A DNA stretch of 64,000 nt. Source: Patiriisocius marinistellae (lineage in GTDB: Bacteria; Bacteroidota; Bacteroidia; Flavobacteriales; Flavobacteriaceae). The stretch is from assembly GCF_009014635.1 (NCBI RefSeq), contig NZ_BKCF01000004.1, positions 1-64,000 of the forward strand, in the 5' to 3' direction. A program made the translations under genes and the position numbers. Below, piece by piece: positions 18,601 through 25,910 of this stretch (position 1 is the first letter of the stretch; each line of letters starts with the position of its first letter). The notes beneath the pieces are model-generated. The model saw nothing but the letters and a program-made list of their open reading frames with translations, was not told the DNA's origin and made no database searches.

Positions 18601-18956
18601 ACAGTCATTGTACCATCTGTGTCAGATAATTGATACCCATTTGCTCCATCCGTGAACATCCCTACATTTCCTGTAAAATCTGTCACTCCCACAAAATCTC
18701 CGTCTGTTAATCCTACATCTGGAGTATCATAAGGAACATAATTTGCATTAAAACCTATTTCATTAGTTCCTACAAAATTTATAATAGGCTCTCCCGCATT
18801 GCTTATTAATACGTGTTGCGTATTTGCATCTCCAGTATCTGTGTACATCCCCGTATTAACATCAGGTTCTTCAAAACTTGTGGCTGCTACCGTACTAACT
18901 TGTGCTTGTGAAATAGCACCCACGAAGGCAAGTACTAATAGTGTAATTTTTTTCAT
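15615..18956 (-). CDS. Secreted multidomain protein with lamin-tail, Calx-beta and choice-of-anchor I domains and a T9SS tail
   Basis: An 1113-aa exported protein with a signal peptide (MKKITLLVLAFVGAISQAQ). Residues 20-230 form a beta-sandwich of the kind found before lamin-tail domains; about 237-415 is a lamin-tail domain (LEITEIFSGQAG, DWFEIKNTGTVAY); about 421-530 is a Calx-beta domain (AYISVSEDAGLATVTLS); about 545-1030 is a beta-propeller-like choice-of-anchor I region (VAYDPINQQLFVVNAATI, ANEGDAREYDAF, PEPEGVLV). The last 70 residues are a type A T9SS sorting domain (FKIYPNPSNGTVFF ... GTYIIKNSQG). Expected to be secreted or anchored on the cell surface. Related propeller domains occur in phosphatases or esterases, but no catalytic site was identified. 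It is monocistronic with its own terminator. Confidence 0.88.
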   Translation of the reverse strand: MKKITLLVLAFVGAISQAQVSTVAATSFEEPDVNTGMYTDTGDANTQHVLISNAGEPIINFVGTNEIGFNANYVPYDTPDVGLTDGDFVGVTDFTGNVGMFTDGANGYQLSDTDGTMTVEFDIVDFSGYINTTVKVDYHINDTGYEGDGTVNESGSDRMRIYVRDLTNMTEIDILNTTGSDINDLMIENTWITGLASVPANIQAQLVIEVRLNSGSEALTIDNILFEGEAVVATPQLEITEIFSGQAGTDLTADWFEIKNTGTVAYVAATDGDLFYDDESADPTTADAVQGITEIQPGATAIVLVTGDTSDITTFTNIWSQVIDLTGIQIGNTDGAGLGAGGDTVVLWLGDPATTRPIATGIYPDTAANDGQSYDVELSAFSVVGNANGAVETIELGGANSDVPNIGSPGNGLPATPLAFINFDTAYISVSEDAGLATVTLSISDTPTTNATIDVSLVAGGTALEGTDFTFAIVQTVIFPAGSNADQSFTIPLLNNTDDNSDVFFVVQAENATNASVGTNDLFSVYILDDDTVVPVGDSSQLDANFLTSYTVDEDGTAEIVAYDPINQQLFVVNAATINILDFNDPSNVSQIDFADITPVGASAQSVAVNGNLLAIAIANNDETGNGFVAFSDTLGNETPVIVEVGVLPDMLTFTPDETKLLVANEGQPNNDYTIDPEGTISIIDVSGGLSAIDQSNVTSVNFNAYNGQEVMLNANGIRVYGPNANASQDFEPEYIAISDDSATAYVALQENNAYAIIDIETATVIDIKTFGLKDHSFPQNSLDTSDETDFIFNASWPIKGMYMPDAIAFYSVGGVDYIVTANEGDAREYDAFEEEVNISDLNLNTTVFSTSEILNLGSNLGALNFSSASGDSDGDGFYEELHVFGGRSFSIFEAATGTLIYDSGNDFEVITAADPILGGIFNASNANNNPKNRSDNKGPEPEGVLVKEIDGEFYAFILLERIGGVMIYNVTDPAAPQYLQYINNREATPGGTEMGDLGPEGLVYVSAEESTTGTAYLVVANEVSATLSIISLDNVVLGTQDFIVTNNGFKIYPNPSNGTVFFNTPDTYMVYDMLGREIVKLKNVASMNTASMTAGTYIIKNSQGATQKLLVK

Positions 18957-19139
18957 AATTGGTTTTTAATTGAGCCCCAAAACTATTAATTACAACTGCA
19001 GATATGTTTAACTAAACTTTACGGTATCGTGAAGAATTTTTAGTGAGATAGCTATGATTTCTTCTGAAATTTTAAGAAAATGTAAATTAATCGTTATGAT
19101 ATTTATAATTTAGATTTCTTTGGTTACTTTAGCTTTCAG

Positions 19140-19160
19140 CCGAAATTTTAAAAAATTCGG
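19140..19160. repeat. Inverted repeat upstream of the DoxX gene
   Basis: The 21-base element begins CCGAAATTTT and ends AAAAATTCGG, an almost perfect palindrome. It lies in the 268-bp divergent spacer (18957-19224), which holds no gene. It could be an operator or a relative of the dispersed CTTCGGAAAT sequence. Confidence 0.4.
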
Positions 19161-19224
19161 AATTTAAATTTATTTTAATCTTTATAATAATCTGAGGCTC
19201 ATTTCAGAAAAAAAATTATTCCCC

Positions 19225-19596
19225 ATGACATCAACCTACCACATTGGACTTTTATTTTTAAGACTCACCTTTAGCGCGATGATGCTTACGCACGGCATCC
19301 CTAAATTAATGAAACTTATACAAGGTAATATGGAGTTTGGTGACCCTATAGGTATAGGTAGCGTGCCATCTTTTATATTAATTGTAATTGCTGAGGTAAT
19401 TTGTCCTTTATTAATAATTATAGGATATAGGACAAGAATCGCTTCCATTCCAGTGGTTATCGCAATGGGTGTTGCAGCATTTATAGTTCATGGCGCAGAT
19501 GCTCTTGCTACAAAAGAAAAAGCATTATTATATTTATTTGCATTTGCTTCAATCACTCTTTTAGGACCAGGAAGACATAGTGTTGATAAGAAGTAA
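19225..19596 (+). CDS. DoxX-family membrane protein
   Basis: A 123-aa protein with four predicted membrane helices. The DoxX pattern is clear: LLFLRLTFSAMMLTHGIPKL at the N-terminus, EVICPLLIIIGYRTRIASIP in the middle and LYLFAFASITLLGPGRHSVD at the end. DoxX proteins are small inner-membrane proteins linked in some bacteria to thiol or redox stress; no catalytic residue is known that would define a reaction. It starts at the ATG (MTSTYHIG) and is followed 19 bp later by the DUF6090 gene in the same direction, so the two may be co-transcribed. Confidence 0.88.
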   Translation: MTSTYHIGLLFLRLTFSAMMLTHGIPKLMKLIQGNMEFGDPIGIGSVPSFILIVIAEVICPLLIIIGYRTRIASIPVVIAMGVAAFIVHGADALATKEKALLYLFAFASITLLGPGRHSVDKK

Positions 19597-19615
19597 TATA
19601 AATTAAAACTTTTTA

Positions 19616-20335
19616 ATGTCAATAACTTTAAAAAAAGTAAAACTTCAATATATGTTCAAGAATAAAATTGGGCGGTATCTATTATACGCAATTGGCGAGA
19701 TAGTTTTAGTAGTGATTGGAATTTTACTAGCATTGAATATTAATAATAACAATGAAGCAAGGAAAGAAAACAATGAATATTTAAGGATATTAAACAACAT
19801 AAGGTTTGACTTAATTAAAGATACTTTAAGTATTAGTAAAGCAATTCCTTATTATGAATCTCGAGCTACCTTAGCAAAAAGAATAGTAAATGATGAACTA
19901 AGCGAGAATGACTATAAATCTTGTATTTTTTGTGCTTCTATGTTAGCTTTTGAATTTCCCATTTTATTAAATAAAAAAGGCTCAATTTTACTATCTAATT
20001 TGAACTTATCAATTTCTCAAAATGACTCTTTAGCTTTTAATATTTTAGGATTTTATAAAGAAAATGAAATTAACTTTGAACCAACGAGAATTGAAGTTGG
20101 TAAAAATGTAATGGAAAATATTAAACACTGGAGAAATAATTATCCTTGGTTTTCAAAAGTTATTTCAGGAAAAGGCGACCCAAAATTTATAGATTATATT
20201 ACAAACGATCCAGATTTTAAAAACAGAGTAGCGTATTTTAAAGTAATGATTAGTGATAACTATATAAAAAAACTAAATGATTATAATGAACAGGCAAAGA
20301 AATTGATTGAAGATATTGATGATAGGCTGTTATAA
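19616..20335 (+). CDS. DUF6090-type single-pass membrane protein
   Basis: A 239-aa protein whose N-terminus has the family hallmark: a short basic cytosolic stretch (MFKNKIGRYLLYAIGE) running into one membrane helix (IVLVVIGILLALNIN), then NNEARKENNEYLRIL and a mostly helical soluble domain of about 190 residues that should lie in the periplasm. Such genes are numerous in flavobacteria and often occur in families; the function is unknown. It follows doxX by 19 bp and ends 9 bp before the stop of holA on the other strand, so no room exists for a separate terminator. Confidence 0.75.
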   Translation: MSITLKKVKLQYMFKNKIGRYLLYAIGEIVLVVIGILLALNINNNNEARKENNEYLRILNNIRFDLIKDTLSISKAIPYYESRATLAKRIVNDELSENDYKSCIFCASMLAFEFPILLNKKGSILLSNLNLSISQNDSLAFNILGFYKENEINFEPTRIEVGKNVMENIKHWRNNYPWFSKVISGKGDPKFIDYITNDPDFKNRVAYFKVMISDNYIKKLNDYNEQAKKLIEDIDDRLL

Positions 20336-20344
20336 TATTATTAA

Positions 20345-21349
20345 CTACTCAAATATCTTAACAAGCAACTCCTTCAACAAATCGCCTTGCGACATATTTG
20401 CTGCACCCACACCCTTACTTTTCATGTCAACTCCTCTAATAGCAGCGATGATGCTACTTACTTTTTTCATTGGGTAATTTCGGGCTGCTTTTTCGTAGTC
20501 TTTTAAAAAATATGGATTTACTCCAAGTTCTTTTGCTGCACTCGCTTTGTTAGTCAAAGAATGATACTTTAAAACTTTTACAAAAAAACCATAAAGCAAT
20601 GAAACTGTCATTACAATAGGGTTGTTTTTGGGGTTCTGAGAAAAATATTGAATGATAGAAAATGCTTTTCTAATATCCCGTTCCCCAATTGCTTTTTGTA
20701 ATTCAAAATTATTAAAGTCCTTACTTATTCCTATATTTTCTTCTATAATTTGAGGTGTAATTTGGGCTCCCGGCTTTAAAATGAGTTTAAGTTTATCAAG
20801 TTCATTATTAATTTTACCTAAGTCTGTTCCTAAAAATTCAGTAAGCATTTGGGCAGCCTTTGGCGAAATAGTATATCCTTTACTTGCTAATGTTCTCTTT
20901 ATCCATTCTGGAATTTGATTGTCATACAATTTTTTACTCTCAAACAAAACACCCGCCTTTTTAATTGCTTTTGATAATTTTTTACGAGCATCCAGTTTCT
21001 TGTACTTATAGCATAAAACAAGTACTGTGGTAGGCTGAGGACTCTCAACATAAGTAACTAGATTTTCAATAGTACGTGACAAATCCTGTGCTTCTTTGAC
21101 AATCACAACTTGCCGTTCTGCCATCATTGGGTAACGCTTTGCATTCCCCACAATGTCATCGATAGTTACATCTCTACCGTACAAAACCATTTGATTAAAT
21201 CCTTTTTCTTCTTCGCTAAGTACTGCTTTTTCAATATAATCACTAATTGCATCAATATAATACGCCTCTTCGCCCATCAAAAAGTAAACAGGTTTAATAT
21301 CACCATTTTTGATGTTCGTGACTATTTCTTTTGCAATTTGGAGAGACAT
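20345..21349 (-). CDS. holA: DNA polymerase III, delta subunit
   Basis: The clamp-loader subunit that opens the sliding clamp during DNA replication. The 334-aa length is usual. The N-terminal AAA-like domain begins with DIKPVYFLMGEEAYYIDAI (a degenerate P-loop region, as expected for delta), followed by the family strings VGNAKRYPMMAERQVVIVKE and QPTTVLVLCYKYKKLDARKK. The middle and C-terminal helical collar have LTEFLGTDLGKINNELDKL and GVGAANMSQGDLLKELLVKI. It starts at an ATG (MSLQIAKEIVTNIKNG). It is divergent from the nuclease-fold gene at 21523, with a dispersed repeat 25 bp upstream of its start. Confidence 0.93.
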   Translation of the reverse strand: MSLQIAKEIVTNIKNGDIKPVYFLMGEEAYYIDAISDYIEKAVLSEEEKGFNQMVLYGRDVTIDDIVGNAKRYPMMAERQVVIVKEAQDLSRTIENLVTYVESPQPTTVLVLCYKYKKLDARKKLSKAIKKAGVLFESKKLYDNQIPEWIKRTLASKGYTISPKAAQMLTEFLGTDLGKINNELDKLKLILKPGAQITPQIIEENIGISKDFNNFELQKAIGERDIRKAFSIIQYFSQNPKNNPIVMTVSLLYGFFVKVLKYHSLTNKASAAKELGVNPYFLKDYEKAARNYPMKKVSSIIAAIRGVDMKSKGVGAANMSQGDLLKELLVKIFE

Positions 21350-21373
21350 AAATTATAAGACTGGTTGAAGTGA

Positions 21374-21388
21374 CTTCGGAAATATTAA
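21374..21388 (+). repeat. Dispersed CTTCGGAAATATTAA copy upstream of holA
   Basis: Exact 15-base copy in the divergent spacer between holA and the 21523 gene. Confidence 0.6.
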
Positions 21389-21522
21389 GTTGTAAAAATA
21401 TCAAAATAATCGACTATTTCTTTACAACTTCAATGTGTATCTTTTGGCAAATTTCAGAAATACTAATAATAGAAGTCTTTAAATCAAATTTTAAAATTTC
21501 TAATTTTCCTACTTTTACCGTA

Positions 21523-21978
21523 ATGCAACAATTATACTTTAATCAATATTCATTTCGGCTTAAAAATAAAGAGGGAAAAACCTTTATTTTTGATGTTATT
21601 CGCAAAAAATTTATGGTGCTCACGCCAGAGGAATGGGTGCGCCAGCATTGTGTACATTTTTTAATTAATAAATTAAATTATCCACTTTCATTAATCAATG
21701 TGGAAAAGCAAATTAAGTTACACGACACTACTAAACGTTACGATATTGTTACATTTAACAGCGATGGAAGTATTCATTTAATTGTAGAATGTAAAGCTCC
21801 AAAAATTAATATTACTCAAGAAACTTTTGACCAAATTGCACGTTATAACCATGTATTAAAAGCACAATATTTAATGGTCACAAACGGGTTAGAACATTAT
21901 TATTGCAATATGGATTTTGAAAATAAACGTTATTCATTTTTGGAGTCACTCCCTCCTTATATTCCCAACCATTCTTAG
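21523..21978 (+). CDS. Small PD-(D/E)xK-fold protein like the N-terminus of type I restriction HsdR
   Basis: A 151-aa protein from the ATG at 21523 (MQQLYFNQYSF); the open frame extends upstream, but that part is low-complexity and crosses the holA promoter region. It resembles the HSDR_N_2 nuclease domain: Glu61 in INVEKQIKL, Asp74 in KRYDIVTF, and Glu89-x-Lys91 in IVECKAPKI give a complete D...ExK nuclease-type active site. The C-terminal part (ITQETFDQIARYN, YLMVTNGLEHYYC) also matches that family. There is no helicase or specificity subunit nearby, so it is not a restriction system here. It is 12 bp upstream of the glycosyltransferase. A role in nucleic-acid processing is inferred only from the fold. 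Confidence 0.8.
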   Translation: MQQLYFNQYSFRLKNKEGKTFIFDVIRKKFMVLTPEEWVRQHCVHFLINKLNYPLSLINVEKQIKLHDTTKRYDIVTFNSDGSIHLIVECKAPKINITQETFDQIARYNHVLKAQYLMVTNGLEHYYCNMDFENKRYSFLESLPPYIPNHS

Positions 21979-21990
21979 TATTTTACACCC

Positions 21991-22986
21991 GTGAAAATTG
22001 CCGTAGTCATATTAAATTGGAATGGTCAAAAACTCCTCGAGAAGTTTTTGCCATCAGTGCTTTCATTTTCAAAAGAAGCAACAATTTATGTAGCAGATAA
22101 TGCCTCAACAGACACAAGTATAGCATTTACTACAGAAATGTTCCCTAGCGTTCAAATTATTAAAAACCATGAAAATGGTGGCTATGCTAAAGGCTATAAT
22201 GACGCACTTGCCCATTTAACCGAAGATATTTTTGTTCTTTTAAACAGTGATGTTGAAGTGACAGAAAATTGGTTAACTCCAATTATTTCTGCTTTTAAAA
22301 AACACGAAAATTTAGTAGCCGCACAACCTAAAATATTAGACTTTAAAAACAAAGCATATTTTGAATATGCAGGCGCAGCTGGAGGTTACATTGATAATTT
22401 AGGGTATCCCTATTGCCGTGGACGCATTTTTGAAACCCTTGAAAAAGATGAAGGTCAATATGATGACAATACAGAGATTTTCTGGGCGACTGGTGCCTGT
22501 CTTTTTATTAGAAAAAATGCCTTTGTAGCTGCTGGCGGATTTGATGAAGATTTATTTGCACACCAAGAAGAAATAGATTTGTGCTGGAGATTACAAAGTA
22601 ATGGCGGGATTATTAAATATTTTGGGAGCTCTAAGGTCTATCACGTAGGAGGTGCAACATTAGCAGCGGGTAATCCTAAAAAAACTTTTTATAATTTTAG
22701 AAATTCACTTTTAGTATTATTTAAAAATATTGAAGGAGTAAAAATTTACCGCATTTTATTTTTGAGAATGATACTCGATGGTATTGCCGCATTCAAGTTT
22801 TTATTAGAAGGAAAACCTTCTCATTTTGTTTCAATTTTTAAAGCTCATATTTCTTTTTATAGTCATATTTGGGCATTCTTTCCTAAACGAAAAAAATGGA
22901 AATCTACGTTTCAATACGCTAAAAACAAACACCTTATCAAACAATACTTCATAAATAAAAGAAAGACTTTTAAAATGTTAAAATAA
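21991..22986 (+). CDS. Family 2 glycosyltransferase (rhamnosyltransferase-like)
   Basis: A 331-aa GT-A fold enzyme that transfers a sugar from an NDP-sugar, probably onto a surface glycan. Typical elements are VVILNWNGQKLLEKFLPSV at the N-terminus, VADNASTDTS, NGGYAKGYNDAL, the metal-binding DxD-equivalent LLNSDVEV (about residue 85), and FWATGACLFIRKNAF followed by GGFDEDLFAHQEEIDLCWRL (the ED motif, about residue 180). The C-terminal 90 residues contain hydrophobic and basic segments that could sit on the membrane. The start is a GTG (MKIAVVILNWNG), required because the family begins exactly there. It lies 12 bp after the nuclease-fold gene. Confidence 0.9.
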   Translation: MKIAVVILNWNGQKLLEKFLPSVLSFSKEATIYVADNASTDTSIAFTTEMFPSVQIIKNHENGGYAKGYNDALAHLTEDIFVLLNSDVEVTENWLTPIISAFKKHENLVAAQPKILDFKNKAYFEYAGAAGGYIDNLGYPYCRGRIFETLEKDEGQYDDNTEIFWATGACLFIRKNAFVAAGGFDEDLFAHQEEIDLCWRLQSNGGIIKYFGSSKVYHVGGATLAAGNPKKTFYNFRNSLLVLFKNIEGVKIYRILFLRMILDGIAAFKFLLEGKPSHFVSIFKAHISFYSHIWAFFPKRKKWKSTFQYAKNKHLIKQYFINKRKTFKMLK

Positions 22987-23032
22987 ATTTCTAATCTTTT
23001 GTTAAACTCCGTAATTTCTGTCGTCCTTTATA

Positions 23033-23040
23033 TACATTTG
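23033..23040 (+). promoter_or_regulatory. Possible -7 box for the OmpA lipoprotein gene
   Basis: TACATTTG, matching TAnnTTTG, 34 bp before the ATG. A properly spaced -33 was not evident. Confidence 0.3.
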
Positions 23041-23074
23041 GTATCGAATTTAACAATTTAAATAATTACAACCT

Positions 23075-23932
23075 ATGAAAAAAATCATGTTATTAATGCT
23101 TTGCAGCACTCTAGTTTTAGGGTCATGTGTATCTTCAAAAAAGTTTAAAGAACTTGAGGCCAAGCAAAAAAGCACGCAAGATTTATTAAATACCGCTACT
23201 GTAAAATTAAATTCTTGTGAGAGTGATAAAGCTGCAGCAAACGCAAGAGTTAAATCACTTGAGGAACGTCTTGCAGAAATGCGTAAAACAAACCAAGATT
23301 TAATCCAGACATCTGGAGACATGACTGTTTTGACAACTCAAGGAGCAAAAAATCTTGAAAAATCTTTAGAGAGCTTAAAAGAAAAAGATCTTAAAATTTC
23401 TCGTTTACAAGACGCATTAACTAAGAAAGATAGTGTGACTTTAGCACTTGTTACAAGCTTGAAAAAAGAAGTTGGTATCAACGATGAAGATATTGAAATC
23501 AATGTTGAGAAGAGTGTTGTGTTTATCTCATTAAGTGATAAAGTACTTTTTAAAAGTGGAAGTTACCAAGTAACATCTCGTGCAAGAGAAATTCTTGGAA
23601 AAGTTGCCACCGTAATCAACGGGAAGCCTAACTTTGAAGCAATGGTTGAAGGACATACAGATAATGTACCTTTTAACAGCAACGGTACACTTTTAGACAA
23701 CTGGGATTTAAGTGTTAAACGTGCTACAGCTATTGTTCGTGAATTACAATCACTAGGTGTTAAACCAGCTCAATTAATTGCAGCAGGACGTGGTGAGTAC
23801 ATTCCGTTAGTGTCAAATGACTCTCCAGAAAATCGTTCAACAAACCGTAGAACTAAAATTTTAATCTTACCTAAGATTGATCAATTTTACGAAATGATTG
23901 AAGATGAAATGAAAAATCTTTCAGAAGAATAA
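23075..23932 (+). CDS. OmpA-family lipoprotein
   Basis: A 285-aa envelope protein. The signal peptide ends in a lipobox (LVLGSC, Cys17), so it is a lipoprotein. Residues 20-130 form a long coiled coil with heptads (EELEAKQ-like, KSLEERLAEMRK, NLEKSLESLKEKDLK). Residues 150-280 are an OmpA-like peptidoglycan-binding domain: VLFKSGSYQVTSRAREIL, MVEGHTDNVPFNSNG (conserved Asp for diaminopimelate), NWDLSVKRATAIVREL and NRRTKILILPK (conserved Arg). It should tether the outer membrane to the cell wall. It is monocistronic with a strong terminator. Confidence 0.9.
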   Translation: MKKIMLLMLCSTLVLGSCVSSKKFKELEAKQKSTQDLLNTATVKLNSCESDKAAANARVKSLEERLAEMRKTNQDLIQTSGDMTVLTTQGAKNLEKSLESLKEKDLKISRLQDALTKKDSVTLALVTSLKKEVGINDEDIEINVEKSVVFISLSDKVLFKSGSYQVTSRAREILGKVATVINGKPNFEAMVEGHTDNVPFNSNGTLLDNWDLSVKRATAIVRELQSLGVKPAQLIAAGRGEYIPLVSNDSPENRSTNRRTKILILPKIDQFYEMIEDEMKNLSEE

Positions 23933-23955
23933 TTAAATTTAAAAATTAAATTTAG

Positions 23956-23987
23956 AATCCCATTCGTAACTCGAATGGGATTTTTTT
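23956..23987 (+). terminator. Terminator of the OmpA lipoprotein gene
   Basis: Perfect 11-bp stem (23956-23966 / 23972-23982), TAACT loop, and a run of seven Ts starting inside the stem end. A CTTCGGAAAT copy follows at 23999. Confidence 0.85.
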
Positions 23988-24050
23988 ATATCTTTTCTCT
24001 TCGGAAATCTTAATCATTTCACTCCTCTTTTTTTTAAATAGAATATAAAC

Positions 24051-24058
24051 TAACTTTG
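24051..24058 (+). promoter_or_regulatory. Possible -7 box for the RetSat/CrtI-like gene
   Basis: TAACTTTG fits TAnnTTTG, 43 bp before the ATG at 24101. The -33 region is only a T-run. Confidence 0.3.
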
Positions 24059-24100
24059 AGACTATTCAAATACTTGAGTAAGCCACTTAAATACTGCTAA

Positions 24101-25801
24101 ATGAAAGACGACTATAAGTCTCAACAATACGATACCATAATTATAGGTGCAGGTGCAGGTGGTCTAGCTTCAGCAATTTGTCTTGCAAGAGAAGGTCAAA
24201 AAGTTTTAGTTTTAGAGCAGCATGATGTTCCTGGAGGTTGGTGTCACAGTTTTTACCTCAACGGTCATAGATTTACCCCCGGAGTACACTACGTAGGACT
24301 TTGCGGAAATGAAGGAGATGGAAACTCTACAAGCGAATTATACGAGGGACTTGGAATAGGTGGTAACCTTACGTTTTTTCAAATGAATCCCACAGCTTAC
24401 GAGCATTGCTGGATTGGGGAAGAAAGATTTGATTATCCTTCCACACACGAAGAGCTTATTAAACGTTTACAAGAACGTTTTCCACATGAAAAAAAAGGCA
24501 TAAAAAAATATTTGAATCTATTAAAAAGAGTTGGTTATCAATTGAGCTTAATTCCTGAGGTTAAAACTTTCTGGGATAAAGTAACCATTCCATTTCGCAC
24601 AAAAGATATGGGAAAATATGGCTTATTTACTTTACAGCGCGTAATAGATTGGCATATTAAAGACCCCCTACTTAAAGATTTTTTAAATGTACAATATGGT
24701 GACCATGGCGTAGAGCCAGACCGTGCAAGCTTCGTTTTACATGCTGCTTTAATGAATCATTATTTTAAAGGAGGTTATTACCCAATGGGTGGTGGTGGTG
24801 CCATTATCAAGGCTATGACTAATGCTATAAAAAAACATGGTAGTAAGGTAAAAACAAGTACAGCTGTAAAAAAGATATTGATTGAAGGTAATAAGCAAAA
24901 ACGTGCTATTGGTGTGGAACTTGAAGATAGCACTCAATTATTTGCAAAAAATATTATCTCAAACGCAGACCCTGGAATAACGTATAATACCTTAATAGGT
25001 AAAGAAAATTTAAGTAAAAAACTCTATGAAAAATTGGGTAAAGCTAAATACTCTTGCACATCATTGATGCTTTTTTTAACAGTAGATATGGATGTTAGGG
25101 CTGCGGGATTAGACTCTGGAAATATCTGGATGCTTGAAGGAGGTAACATGAGTGAAAATTTCCGAAGAAATCAACAAGCAGATATATTAAGCGATGAAAC
25201 CTTTACCGGAATGTTTATTAGTTGTACTACTTTAAAAGATCCACCAAGTTTTGATGGGAGATACCATACAATTGAAGCAATTACCTATATTAATTATGAT
25301 TCTTTTAAAAAATATGAAAACGAAGATTTAGAACGCTCTGAAGGTTATTTAGATTTTAAAGCTAGGCTTACTGAAAAAATGATTAGGACCTTAGAAAAAG
25401 CTTTGCCTACAGTACGCAATCATATTGTTCATAAAGACCTTGGCACACCAATTACTAATGAATTTTATGTAAACTCTACTCATGGTAGCGTTTATGGAAC
25501 TGAAAAAACACTTAAACACATAGGTCCGTTTGGATTTAAAGCTAAAAGCGAAGTTAAAAACTTATACCTCTGCGGAGCAAGTATTGCTGCTCATGGTGTT
25601 GCTGGTGCAAGTTACAGCGGTGTTCAAACTGCAGGATTAATTTTAGGAAAAAAACAAAACGAATTACTACTACCCAATCCAGAACAGCAAGTTAAAACCT
25701 ATAATGCTGAAGACTCAAGTGAATATCCACAATGGATTTTGAAAAAGATGGAAGTTAAAAAAGCAAAACTAGCATCTGGTGTAAATAAGTTTGCTACATA
25801 A
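24101..25801 (+). CDS. RetSat/phytoene-desaturase-like FAD-dependent oxidoreductase
   Basis: A 566-aa flavoprotein of the CrtI/all-trans-retinol 13,14-reductase group. The N-terminal Rossmann motif is TIIIGAGAGGLASAICLA (GxGxxG, about residue 15), followed by VLVLEQHDVPGGWCHSF and FTPGVHYVG. A GGGGAIIKAMTNAIKKHGSKV stretch and a C-terminal FAD-contact segment (LYLCGASIAAHGVAGASYSG, about residue 490) are also characteristic. Substrate could be a carotenoid, retinoid or other polyprenoid; none of the usual carotenoid genes (crtB, crtY) is adjacent, so the substrate is open. It is a single gene between the OmpA gene and the ATPase gene. A CTTCGGAAAT copy lies within it on the minus strand (25158-25166). 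Confidence 0.85.
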   Translation: MKDDYKSQQYDTIIIGAGAGGLASAICLAREGQKVLVLEQHDVPGGWCHSFYLNGHRFTPGVHYVGLCGNEGDGNSTSELYEGLGIGGNLTFFQMNPTAYEHCWIGEERFDYPSTHEELIKRLQERFPHEKKGIKKYLNLLKRVGYQLSLIPEVKTFWDKVTIPFRTKDMGKYGLFTLQRVIDWHIKDPLLKDFLNVQYGDHGVEPDRASFVLHAALMNHYFKGGYYPMGGGGAIIKAMTNAIKKHGSKVKTSTAVKKILIEGNKQKRAIGVELEDSTQLFAKNIISNADPGITYNTLIGKENLSKKLYEKLGKAKYSCTSLMLFLTVDMDVRAAGLDSGNIWMLEGGNMSENFRRNQQADILSDETFTGMFISCTTLKDPPSFDGRYHTIEAITYINYDSFKKYENEDLERSEGYLDFKARLTEKMIRTLEKALPTVRNHIVHKDLGTPITNEFYVNSTHGSVYGTEKTLKHIGPFGFKAKSEVKNLYLCGASIAAHGVAGASYSGVQTAGLILGKKQNELLLPNPEQQVKTYNAEDSSEYPQWILKKMEVKKAKLASGVNKFAT

Positions 25802-25840
25802 TAATTTTATATATCGCGGAATCTCCTATTTTAACATAGT

Positions 25841-25909
25841 TTCCGCGAAATATAAATTTATAATTCGCTGAAAGTTATTATATTTACACTATTCCGCGAA
25901 ATATAAATT
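25841..25909 (+). repeat. 18-bp direct repeats directly before the ATPase gene
   Basis: TTCCGCGAAATATAAATT occurs exactly at 25841-25858 and 25892-25909, 51 bp apart, and the second copy ends one base before the ATG at 25911. A partial inverted copy (TATCGCGGAA) lies at 25812-25821. They may be operator sites or a dispersed element. Confidence 0.7.
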
Positions 25910-25910
25910 A

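Noticed and set aside
21370-21522. N-terminal extension of the nuclease-fold gene
   Set aside because: It would start in the holA promoter region with non-conserved, hydrophobic sequence and include the dispersed repeat; the ATG at 21523 fits the family.
21523-21978. Restriction-modification system
   Set aside because: No methylase, specificity or helicase gene is nearby; only a nuclease-fold domain is present.
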